Assembly (NCBI GenBank): GCA_963621975.1
Contig: CAVFGI010000035.1
Location: 1 to 5,054 of the forward strand
DNA: 5,054 nt
Origin: UBA9732 sp963621975
Lineage (GTDB): Bacteria > Spirochaetota > Spirochaetia > Sphaerochaetales > Sphaerochaetaceae
Reading direction: 5' to 3'
The notes below the pieces were generated by a model that was given only the letters and a program-made list of their open reading frames with translations, was not told where the DNA came from and ran no database searches. Numbering within the stretch: the stretch's first letter is position 1; every line of letters starts with the position of its first letter. Positions 1-5,054 of this stretch are shown here, piece after piece. A program made the position numbers and the translations under genes.

Positions 1-11
1 GTGTTTCTTTC

Positions 12-140
12 TCACCGTATTCTGTTCGTCTTCGAATTGACTAGGAAGCCCTCATAGCTTCCATGATTCATCTTTCCTTCGTTATCAATGTAAAGAACTT
101 TTATCGTCGTACCTTTTGGCACGCTCAGTGAAGTTACCAC
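12..140 (-). CDS. Possible short ORF or gene remnant, unknown function
   Basis: From a GTG at 138-140 the minus strand reads 42 residues to a TGA at 12-14. The frame is open back to a TGA at 156-158. The translation looks protein-like, alternating beta-type hydrophobic residues with turn residues (it contains VPKGTTIKVLYIDNEGK and GFLVNSKTNR). Base composition here also differs from the A+T-rich spacer that follows. However, no Shine-Dalgarno site precedes the GTG, the product is very short, and the stop lies almost at the window edge. It could be a decayed piece of a larger gene, a small real gene, or chance. The phrase resembles a small beta-barrel or WYL-like strand pattern, but that is too weak to name a family. 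Confidence 0.25.
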   Translation of the reverse strand: MVTSLSVPKGTTIKVLYIDNEGKMNHGSYEGFLVNSKTNRIR

Positions 141-158
141 AAAGACATTTTTCTGTCA

Positions 159-324
159 ACAATTTTATTTAAATTTTTTTTATTTTCCTAAATCATCTTT
201 TTAATTAGCAGCTTTCGCCCCACAGCAAGCACGATAATTCGTTATATTAAAAGAGGTTATATTTTAAAATATCACAACAGCAGTGATTTTGCACTTTTGT
301 TTGTATTAATTAATAAGGAGTTTT
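159..324. other. A+T-rich intergenic region upstream of comM
   Basis: No gene is visible here. It opens with a T-rich tract (about 160-205), followed by a short C-rich patch around 215-230. It then holds an 8-bp direct repeat GTTATATT (241-248 and 256-263), a 14-bp palindrome (259-272) and a spaced inverted repeat ATCAC-N7-GTGAT (271-287). It should contain the promoter for the leader frame and comM, but no -35/-10 pair is convincing. A weak option is TTGCAC at 289-294 with TAATAA at 311-316, which would leave almost no room upstream of the leader start. Confidence 0.5.
241..287. repeat. Small direct and inverted repeats upstream of comM
   Basis: GTTATATT occurs at 241-248 and again at 256-263, 15 bp apart start to start. 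The second copy runs into the perfect palindrome ATATTTTAAAATAT (259-272). Immediately after comes ATCAC (271-275), seven bases, then GTGAT (283-287). These are what is seen. A role as a regulator binding site for the downstream gene is an inference, and A+T-rich palindromes also arise by chance. Confidence 0.35.
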
Positions 325-399
325 TTGAGCAAAAGATATCTACATCAATATCAGAATAATGCCCCAAGAACTCCACTACTAACAATGAGGTGGTTATGA
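325..399 (+). CDS. Possible leader peptide (24 aa) coupled to comM
   Basis: A TTG at 325-327 is preceded by a good Shine-Dalgarno sequence, AAGGAG at 315-320, four bases away. It opens a 24-codon frame that begins (M)SKRYLHQYQNN and ends ...TMRWL. Its TGA (397-399) overlaps the ATG of comM (396-398) as ATGA, the usual geometry of translational coupling. An internal ATG at 385 could also start the last four codons. The peptide has no recognisable domain and is rich in polar and basic residues. It could instead be a chance frame, or the shifted 5' end of a longer comM, since one frameshift would fuse the two. The start codon is weak and the spacing short, so confidence is modest. Confidence 0.35.
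   Translation: MSKRYLHQYQNNAPRTPLLTMRWL
387..392 (+). promoter_or_regulatory. Ribosome binding site that favours the ATG at 396
   Basis: GAGGTG matches the anti-Shine-Dalgarno core and sits just upstream of the ATG at 396, with five bases between GAGG and the start codon. The alternative GTG start at 390 lies inside this motif and has no Shine-Dalgarno site of its own, so 396 is the preferred start of comM. The site also lies inside the leader frame, so ribosomes translating the leader would pass over it. Confidence 0.6.
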
Positions 400-1895
400 A
401 CAAAGCAACAGTATTTGGCTACATGCCTACAACCTATGGCGGTCTAGAAATTCAAGTTGACTGCTCCATTAGAAACGGCTTCCCCGGATTCGACATCACA
501 GGCCTCCCCGGCACAGCAGTCAAAGAAGCCAAAGAAAGAGTGCGAAACGCGCTAAAGACATCGGGCTTCAGCTTTCCCCAAAATCGCATACTCCTCAACC
601 TCAGCCCAGCGGACGTACCAAAAGACGGCACCACGCTCGACCTCCCCATAGCACTTGCAATCGTACTGTGCAAAGCCATGCAAGGCAAACCCCTCACCGG
701 AGACCTTCGCATCTTCGCTCTCGGCGAACTTGCCCTAGATGGCCACCTACAACCATCCAAAAACCTCCCCCACGCCATCGCCAGCGCACACAAACTGGGC
801 TGTAGCCTCTGCATCCTCCCTCGCCCCATCACGCCCTCAAATCCCGATATTTCTGAACCCTCTTCCACTAGTTCAAGTGGCATAATCTATGCATCAACAT
901 TATTGGAGGCCATGACAGTCTGTCTCAAAGCACTGGATACGCAAGAGAAACCTACACCACTTGTGGAAAGCCAAAAACAAACAATTTTTGAAGATGTCAT
1001 TGGACTTGAACAAGAAAAAGAGCTGTTATCTATGGCCACAGCAGGTTTCCACTCAATGCTTCTCTTTGGCCCTCCAGGAGTTGGAAAAACCATGCTAAGC
1101 AATAAAATACTATTATTATTGCAATACGCCAACGAAGCCGAAAACAGAGCATACTCAAAACCAATCTCCCTCACCCTGCCCCATGACACAAATGCAACAA
1201 ACACCAATAAAATACTTTCTAGCAAAGGACTTCACTCACAAAGTTTACTAAATGGCGGAACACTAATATTAGACGAGCTCAACGTGTACAATTCAAAAAC
1301 CTTGGATGCCGTGAGATCTTTTATGGACAATAAAACATCCCCAAATAGAAGTGGAGATGATTTTATCGTTATAGCAAATATGAATCCCTGCCCCTGCGGA
1401 GCTTTAGGCAGTAATCATTCTCTTTGCACCTGTACAGCTAAAAGAATTGAAAATTACTGGAGCAAAATTGGCAGACCCATAATTGAACGCTTTGATATTA
1501 GACTTCCCATCCAAGAGACCAACACAATGTCCAGTCTCACTTCCAACTTAGAATCACAACCAGATACTTACTACATCAATAAAATACTACTGAGCCGGCA
1601 GAGGCAGCGGGCTCGCTATAAATATATAGAAGGAGTTTCTTACAACAGCCAGGCTATTTCATCAATCAAAGCATTACAAACCCTCAAGGAGGAACTTACC
1701 ATTTTTGAAGATTTTGCCCACACAGGTACTTGCAATCTTCCTCAAGATACACGTGGACGCCTAGGAGTTATACTCTTGGCACGTTCAATTGCCGATTACG
1801 AAGATAGACCAAAACTTATCACCAATGACATCATTAAAGCAGTAGGACTTAGGAAGTTTGGCCTAGGAGATTATTTTTGGCGTACGATTTTTTAA
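396..1895 (+). CDS. comM: ComM/YifB-family Mg-chelatase-like AAA+ ATPase
   Basis: This 499-residue cytoplasmic ATPase has the usual family length. ComM is a hexameric branch-migration helicase that helps integrate transforming DNA; family members also occur in bacteria not known to be competent. Seen: an N-terminal ChlI-like domain (about 15-140, with GFPGFDITGLPG, RILLNLSPADVPKDG and DLPIALAI), a linker (about 145-170), Walker A GPPGVGKT at 225-232, Walker B LILDE with D293-E294, the family signature NPCPCG at 330-335 followed by CTCT, and a RPIIERFDI segment holding the likely arginine finger. The C-terminal helical domain (about 400-490) contains ARSIADYED. Odd points: the family's usual PHH...ALVGGG segment between the Walker motifs is shortened and altered (LPHDTNATN), LDELPEF has become LDELNVYN, and G+C falls sharply near codon 150. 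The start at 396 is chosen over GTG 390 on the ribosome site. No partner competence genes are in view. Confidence 0.92.
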   Translation: MNKATVFGYMPTTYGGLEIQVDCSIRNGFPGFDITGLPGTAVKEAKERVRNALKTSGFSFPQNRILLNLSPADVPKDGTTLDLPIALAIVLCKAMQGKPLTGDLRIFALGELALDGHLQPSKNLPHAIASAHKLGCSLCILPRPITPSNPDISEPSSTSSSGIIYASTLLEAMTVCLKALDTQEKPTPLVESQKQTIFEDVIGLEQEKELLSMATAGFHSMLLFGPPGVGKTMLSNKILLLLQYANEAENRAYSKPISLTLPHDTNATNTNKILSSKGLHSQSLLNGGTLILDELNVYNSKTLDAVRSFMDNKTSPNRSGDDFIVIANMNPCPCGALGSNHSLCTCTAKRIENYWSKIGRPIIERFDIRLPIQETNTMSSLTSNLESQPDTYYINKILLSRQRQRARYKYIEGVSYNSQAISSIKALQTLKEELTIFEDFAHTGTCNLPQDTRGRLGVILLARSIADYEDRPKLITNDIIKAVGLRKFGLGDYFWRTIF

Positions 1896-1905
1896 GAATA
1901 GAGTA

Positions 1906-1933
1906 TTGACAATAAAGCACTCAATTTGTTAAT
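1906..1933 (+). promoter_or_regulatory. Probable sigma70 promoter of the tRNA unit
   Basis: A perfect -35 box TTGACA (1906-1911) is followed after 16 bases by GTTAAT (1928-1933), which matches four of six -10 positions. Transcription would begin near 1940, about ten bases before tRNA-Lys. The -35 box starts only 11 bases after the comM stop codon, so the tRNAs have their own promoter. No terminator separates comM from them, so readthrough from comM is also possible. Confidence 0.6.
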
Positions 1934-1949
1934 CTCACGTTGTTGTTAC

Positions 1950-2022
1950 GGGCCACTAGCTCAGTAGGTAGAGCAACGCCCTTTTAAGGCGTGGGTCATT
2001 GGTTCGAATCCAATGTGGCTCA
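1950..2022 (+). tRNA. tRNA-Lys (anticodon UUU)
   Basis: The 73-nt cloverleaf is complete. The acceptor stem GGGCCAC pairs with GTGGCTC with one G-U pair. The D stem is GCTC/GAGC. The anticodon stem ACGCC/GGCGT encloses the loop CTTTTAA with anticodon TTT at 1983-1985. The variable loop is GGGTC, and the T arm ATTGG-TTCGAAT-CCAAT is perfect. The discriminator base is A2022. The next bases are TGC, so CCA is not encoded and must be added enzymatically. Confidence 0.97.
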
Positions 2023-2041
2023 TGCTTATTAACAACAAGAT

Positions 2042-2113
2042 GTCGCCTTCGTCTAGTGGTTAGGACAACGGGTTTTCATCCCGTCAACGCGAGTTCGATC
2101 CTCGCAGGCGATG
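2042..2113 (+). tRNA. tRNA-Glu (anticodon UUC)
   Basis: The 72-nt cloverleaf is complete. The acceptor stem GTCGCCT pairs with AGGCGAT, the first pair being a G-U. The D stem is GTCT/GGAC. The anticodon stem ACGGG/CCCGT encloses the loop TTTTCAT with anticodon TTC at 2075-2077. The T arm is GCGAG-TTCGATC-CTCGC and the discriminator is G2113. No CCA is encoded. It follows tRNA-Lys after a 19-base spacer and is probably cotranscribed with it. Confidence 0.97.
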
Positions 2114-2118
2114 TTCGC

Positions 2119-2141
2119 AAGGCTCCCATGGAGCCTTTTTT
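2119..2141 (+). terminator. Intrinsic terminator of the tRNA unit
   Basis: AAGGCTCC (2119-2126) and GGAGCCTT (2130-2137) form a perfect stem around the three-base loop CAT, ending in a run of six Ts (2136-2141). It starts five bases after tRNA-Glu, so it fits as the end of the two-tRNA transcript. Read from the minus strand, the same stem is not followed by a T run, so it should work mainly in the plus direction. Confidence 0.88.
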
Positions 2142-2160
2142 ATGGGGTCCTATAAAAGAT

Positions 2161-2832
2161 TTATCTTGTCTTCTCAAGGAAGTCATCTACAGCAGCATTA
2201 AATGCCACAGGGTTTTTATAAGCAATAAAATGATCGCCTTCAATGAACACTAACTTGCTGTTTGCAATACTGTGTGCAATAAGTTTTGTGTGATTTCTTA
2301 AAATCATATCATTCGTGCCAGCAATAACAAGAACTGGCATTTTAAGAGATTTGAGATCTTCAGCCTTCAAATTGGGTTCAAAAAGCATCAAAGCCATTAA
2401 CTGTGCAGTCTGCTTATCATCACGCATTAAGGCCAGGTTGTATTCATTCTCAATCCACTTATTTACACTTTTCTTGCAACCATCATTAAAAAGATTTGCA
2501 CCATTTAAAATAAGTCTATCCACCATCTCGCCATGGCGTAACGCAAAAAGAAGAGCAATATTTCCACCATCCGAGAATCCAAGAATATTCGCCTTTGCAA
2601 TACCCTTCTCGCACATAAAATCATACAAGTCATCTGCAAACCGACTAAGAGTAAAAGGCATAACCCCACGCCCGGAATCCCCATGCCCACGGGTATCCAG
2701 CGCAATCACTCTAAATTTCTGACTAAAAAACTCCACCTGCGCAGTAAAATTTTTATGATCCTCTCCATTTCCATGCAACAGAATCAAGACATCTCCACTG
2801 CCCTTTTCCTCATAATTCAATACAACATCCAT
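2161..2832 (-). CDS. Alpha/beta hydrolase
   Basis: This 223-residue protein of the alpha/beta-hydrolase fold is probably a cytoplasmic esterase-like enzyme; no signal peptide or membrane segment is visible. Seen: the oxyanion-hole motif HGNG at 20-23, DTRGHGDSG at 46-54, the nucleophile elbow GFSDGG at 85-90 with Ser87, the acid Asp175 in AGTND, and the base His201 in EGDHF. The triad is therefore complete. The cap region (about 112-155) is short, which fits the small single-domain members. Substrate cannot be read from sequence. The ATG at 2830-2832 is the only likely start, because an in-frame TAA lies four codons upstream (2842-2844); GGGG one base before the ATG is too close to be a normal ribosome site. 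It is divergent from the metal ATPase and convergent with the tRNAs. No terminator of its own is visible. Confidence 0.9.
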   Translation of the reverse strand: MDVVLNYEEKGSGDVLILLHGNGEDHKNFTAQVEFFSQKFRVIALDTRGHGDSGRGVMPFTLSRFADDLYDFMCEKGIAKANILGFSDGGNIALLFALRHGEMVDRLILNGANLFNDGCKKSVNKWIENEYNLALMRDDKQTAQLMALMLFEPNLKAEDLKSLKMPVLVIAGTNDMILRNHTKLIAHSIANSKLVFIEGDHFIAYKNPVAFNAAVDDFLEKTR

Positions 2833-2861
2833 ACCCCGATATTACTAAAAATCCCAAACTA

Positions 2862-2890
2862 TTGACATATATGAACAAACTAAATATATT
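2862..2890 (+). promoter_or_regulatory. Sigma70 promoter of the metal-transporting ATPase
   Basis: TTGACA (2862-2867), 17 bases, then TATATT (2885-2890): a perfect -35 box, ideal spacing and a -10 with five of six matches. The predicted start is near 2897, giving a leader of about 54 bases. A promoter this strong is normally expected to be held in check by a repressor, which fits the inverted repeat at the predicted start site. Confidence 0.8.
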
Positions 2891-2894
2891 AACG

Positions 2895-2920
2895 TATGAA
2901 CATATTCTAATATGTTTAAT
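2895..2920. promoter_or_regulatory. Probable ArsR/SmtB-type metal-sensor operator
   Basis: The core AACATATT-CT-AATATGTT (2899-2916) is a perfect 8-2-8 inverted repeat lying on the predicted transcription start. Extended to 2895-2920 it has the 12-2-12 format typical of ArsR/SmtB metal-sensor operators, and its left half starts with TATGAACA, close to the half-site known for that family. A second TATGAACA lies at 2870-2877, between the -35 and -10 boxes. A bound repressor would block transcription of the efflux ATPase and be released by Zn, Cd or Pb. No such regulator is encoded in the window. MerR-type control is less likely, because the promoter spacer is a normal 17 bp and the repeat lies downstream of it. 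Confidence 0.6.
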
Positions 2921-2929
2921 TGTTAAACA
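2913..2929. repeat. Second inverted repeat overlapping the operator
   Basis: TGTTTAA (2913-2919) and TTAAACA (2923-2929) form a perfect 7-3-7 inverted repeat. Its left arm shares TGTT (2913-2916) with the right arm of the preceding palindrome. It may be a second binding site for the same repressor or an alternative hairpin in the ATPase leader RNA. Confidence 0.4.
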
Positions 2930-2938
2930 AACACAAGC

Positions 2939-2943
2939 AGGAG
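2939..2943 (+). promoter_or_regulatory. Strong ribosome binding site of the metal ATPase
   Basis: AGGAG lies seven bases before the ATG at 2951, the optimal distance. This fixes the start and confirms that the His/Cys-rich tail belongs to the protein. Confidence 0.85.
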
Positions 2944-2950
2944 CAAAGCT

Positions 2951-4963
2951 ATGTCAAACAATACGCATAACACTGAATGCGAACATGAAGAGCACAAAAG
3001 CTGTTGTTGTCACGTAGAGCACCACAGCCACGAACATGACAGCCATGAACATCATCACGGCGAATGCGGTTGTGGATGTTGTCATCATCACGGAGAAGAA
3101 GAGGAAGATCCAAAGAAAGAGATAATAAAGATAATCGTTGGAGCAGTACTTTTAGTAGCAGGGCTACTAGTAAAACACTTTGAATTATCAAATATACTCT
3201 ATTATATCCTTCTAGCTTCTTCTTATTTGGTTCTTGGTTGGGAAGTTGCAGTAAACGCAATCACAAACCTATTTCATGGAGAACTCTTTGATGAAAATTT
3301 TCTAATGTTCATAGCAACAGTAGGAGCTGCAGCATTAGGAGATTATACTGAGGCCGTTTCAGTCATGCTCTTTTATGACATAGGCGAATTTGCTCAGGAT
3401 TCTATCGCAGAGAAATCTAGAGATAACATCAGTGCACTCATGGAAATAGCTCCTGAGATAGCACGCATAATCAATGAAGACGGAAGCATTGCAGAAGTTA
3501 CTCCAGAGGAAGTAAAAGTTGGCCAACATCTCCAAATTCGTGCTGGAGAGAGAGTACCACTTGATGGCACAGTTCTTGAAGGAAGTTCCTTTGTAGACAT
3601 GAAAGCCATAACTGGTGAAAGTGTTCCAGTCAAAGTTGGCGCAAAAAGCCAATTAATCAGTGGCTCAATAGTTACAGATGGAGTACTAACAATAGAAACT
3701 ACAACCTCATATAAAGACAGTACAGTAAAGAAAATACTAGATCTTGTAGAACATGCACAAGAAACAAAAGCACCAACAGAAAGATTCATAACAAGATTTG
3801 CAAAAATCTATACACCAATAGTAATAGCAATAGCAGCACTTGTTGTTTTAATTCCTTCAATTATCACAGGACAGTGGACATTGTGGCTTGGAAGAGCATT
3901 AGTTTTCTTGGTAATCAGTTGCCCCTGTGCATTAGTGCTTTCTGTTCCACTTGCATTCTTTGCAGGAATGGGTGGCTCAGCAAAGGAAGGAATTTTAATA
4001 AAAGGTGGAACACACCTTGAAATGCTTGCAAAAGCACAAGCCGTAGCATTCGATAAAACAGGAACAATAACTCAAGGTGTTTTCAATGTCCAGAAAGTCA
4101 TTACAGCAGAGAATGTTGACGAAACAGAAGTCTTCAAGACAGCTCTTGCAGTTGAACAAAACAGCACCCACCCAATAGCCCTTTCGCTAGTTGAATATTG
4201 TAAAGATAATAACATTGAAAATGAGCTAGATTGTACAAATATTCAAGAACTCTCAGGAATGGGACTCAAGGGACAATACAACGGTAAAACAATATATGCC
4301 GGAAATGATAAACTCATGCAACAAATGAAAATATCCGTAGATACAGAGAAGGCTCAAATACTTCAAAAAGAAGTAGGTTCTCTCGTATATGTTGCATGCG
4401 ATAACAAATGGCTTGGAACAATTGTTATTAGTGATAAGATAAAGGACAATATTCCAGAGCAAATTGCAAAACTTAAAGAACTTGGAATCACAAAAACTGT
4501 CATGCTCAGTGGTGATAAAAAGCGCACCGCCCAATATGTTGCTAAGTGTGCAGGACTAGATGCCTGTGAAGCAGAACTTCTTCCACAACAAAAAGTTGAA
4601 AAAGTCAATGAACTCAAAAAGCAGTACGTCACAGCCTATGTAGGAGATGGAATCAACGACGCCCCAGTCATTGCAACAGCAGACATTGGAATTGCAATGG
4701 GCGGTGTAGGTAGCGACAGCGCAATTGAAGCCAGTGGCGTAGTCATCATGACAGACGATATCTCCAAAATTCCACAAGCAATCCAAATTGCGCGAAAAAC
4801 CGTCAAGATAGCCAAGCAGAACATTGCATTTGCGTTAACTGTAAAGGTTTTGGCAATGATTCTTGGAGCACTAGGCCTCGCTGGCATGGAAGTTGCAATC
4901 TTCGCAGACGTAGGGGTTGCCCTTCTTGCAGTACTTAACTCCATGCGCGCCAGCAGAACCTAA
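2951..4963 (+). CDS. P1B-type Zn/Cd/Pb-transporting ATPase
   Basis: This 670-residue inner-membrane pump of the ZntA/CadA type (P1B-2) uses ATP to expel divalent soft metals. Seen in order: a His/Cys tail (1-47: 15 His and 8 Cys) with an acidic stretch EEEED, then first membrane helices at about 58-76 and 80-98 and another pair at about 116-150. The actuator loop has TGES at 221-224. The metal-binding membrane motif is SCPCAL, with CPC at 324-326. The phosphorylation site is DKTGT with Asp368, the nucleotide-domain His-Pro is at 407-408, and the hinge is GDGINDAP at 565-572. The last membrane helix carries Asp653 (FADVG), the acidic ligand typical of Zn/Cd/Pb pumps rather than Cu pumps. No GMTCxxC heavy-metal domain is present; the tail seems to replace it. 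All catalytic residues are intact. Exact metal preference among Zn, Cd and Pb cannot be read, so no symbol is given (zntA or cadA would fit). Confidence 0.94.
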   Translation: MSNNTHNTECEHEEHKSCCCHVEHHSHEHDSHEHHHGECGCGCCHHHGEEEEDPKKEIIKIIVGAVLLVAGLLVKHFELSNILYYILLASSYLVLGWEVAVNAITNLFHGELFDENFLMFIATVGAAALGDYTEAVSVMLFYDIGEFAQDSIAEKSRDNISALMEIAPEIARIINEDGSIAEVTPEEVKVGQHLQIRAGERVPLDGTVLEGSSFVDMKAITGESVPVKVGAKSQLISGSIVTDGVLTIETTTSYKDSTVKKILDLVEHAQETKAPTERFITRFAKIYTPIVIAIAALVVLIPSIITGQWTLWLGRALVFLVISCPCALVLSVPLAFFAGMGGSAKEGILIKGGTHLEMLAKAQAVAFDKTGTITQGVFNVQKVITAENVDETEVFKTALAVEQNSTHPIALSLVEYCKDNNIENELDCTNIQELSGMGLKGQYNGKTIYAGNDKLMQQMKISVDTEKAQILQKEVGSLVYVACDNKWLGTIVISDKIKDNIPEQIAKLKELGITKTVMLSGDKKRTAQYVAKCAGLDACEAELLPQQKVEKVNELKKQYVTAYVGDGINDAPVIATADIGIAMGGVGSDSAIEASGVVIMTDDISKIPQAIQIARKTVKIAKQNIAFALTVKVLAMILGALGLAGMEVAIFADVGVALLAVLNSMRASRT

Positions 4964-4995
4964 CAGCTCTTTTTTATCCCGATATCTTTAACTGG

Positions 4996-5037
4996 GACTG
5001 TTGCAAAAGTCATTTGACTGAGCAACAGTCTTTTTTT
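4996..5037 (+). terminator. Intrinsic terminator after the metal ATPase
   Basis: GACTGTTGC (4996-5004) and GCAACAGTC (5022-5030) form a perfect 9-bp stem followed at once by seven Ts (5031-5037). The 17-base loop contains its own small inverted repeat, AGTCA/TGACT (5008-5012 and 5015-5019), so the hairpin may be stacked in two levels. It lies 32 bases after the ATPase stop codon and indicates a single-gene transcript. Confidence 0.92.
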
Positions 5038-5054
5038 AATTTAAATCTATACAT

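Larger units (their letters stand above)
2833..2950. promoter_or_regulatory. Divergent control region between hydrolase and metal ATPase
   Basis: This 118-bp A+T-rich spacer must carry the start signals for both neighbours. On the plus strand it holds a near-consensus promoter, inverted repeats and a strong ribosome site for the ATPase. On the minus strand no equally clear promoter is visible. TTAATA with ATATAT about 16 bases later is possible, and it would overlap the plus promoter. A repressor bound here could therefore affect both genes, which is an inference. Confidence 0.6.

Noticed and set aside
44..62. Hairpin GGAAGC-N7-GCTTCC near the left edge
   Set aside because: The six-base stem has no T run on either side and lies within the minus-strand open frame, so it is not supported as a terminator.
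390..392. GTG at 390 as the start of comM
   Set aside because: It would add only two residues, it lies inside the GAGGTG ribosome site, and it has no ribosome site of its own. ATG at 396 is better supported.
452..883. 143-residue minus-strand frame inside comM
   Set aside because: It is a shadow of the G+C-rich first part of comM. It has no ribosome site and no recognisable motif, while comM itself is clear on the other strand.
1999..2253. 84-residue plus-strand frame
   Set aside because: It runs through tRNA-Lys, tRNA-Glu and the terminator and then into the end of the hydrolase gene, so it cannot be a real gene.
2315..2722. 135-residue plus-strand frame inside the hydrolase gene
   Set aside because: It is antisense to a hydrolase with a complete catalytic triad, and its translation shows no domain pattern.
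2949..3260. 103-residue minus-strand frame over the ATPase start
   Set aside because: Its Leu/Arg/Asp-rich composition comes from the reverse of the His/Cys codons in the ATPase tail.
1..5054. CRISPR array, insertion sequence, phage or toxin-antitoxin module
   Set aside because: No regularly spaced repeats, transposase, integrase or toxin-antitoxin-like gene pair was seen on either strand. The tRNA genes show no adjacent integrase or duplicated 3' end that would mark an attachment site.

Overview
The window is a bacterial chromosomal segment of low-to-moderate G+C, with short intergenic gaps, Shine-Dalgarno sites and sigma70-type promoters. Both tRNA genes lack an encoded CCA end, so this organism must add CCA after transcription, at least to these two tRNAs. 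Nothing here fixes the taxon. A gut or rumen bacterium, possibly spirochaete-like, is only a guess from the style of the proteins.

Layout, left to right. Positions 1-389 hold no confident gene. There is a short protein-like reading frame on the minus strand at the left edge, an A+T-rich stretch with small repeats, and a 24-codon leader frame (325-399) whose stop overlaps the start of the next gene. Positions 396-1895 (+) encode a ComM/YifB-family AAA+ ATPase, the branch-migration helicase family linked to natural transformation. Its first ~450 bases are clearly richer in G+C than the rest. Positions 1906-2141 form a compact stable-RNA unit: promoter, tRNA-Lys(UUU), tRNA-Glu(UUC) and an intrinsic terminator. 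Positions 2161-2832 (-) encode an alpha/beta hydrolase with a complete Ser-Asp-His triad, pointing toward the tRNAs. Positions 2833-2950 are a 118-bp divergent control region with a near-consensus promoter and overlapping inverted repeats that look like a metal-sensor (ArsR/SmtB-type) operator. Positions 2951-4963 (+) encode a P1B-type Zn/Cd/Pb-exporting ATPase with a His/Cys-rich N-terminal tail, followed by a strong terminator at 4996-5037.

The genes do not form one pathway. The window has three independent units: a helicase gene, a two-tRNA transcript, and a metal-efflux ATPase that shares a control region with a divergent hydrolase. The regulator expected for the operator is not encoded here. 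No previously undescribed multi-gene system is convincingly visible. The points most worth checking are the translationally coupled leader frame ahead of comM, the mosaic composition of comM, the overlapping operator palindromes, and the complementary flanks of tRNA-Lys.
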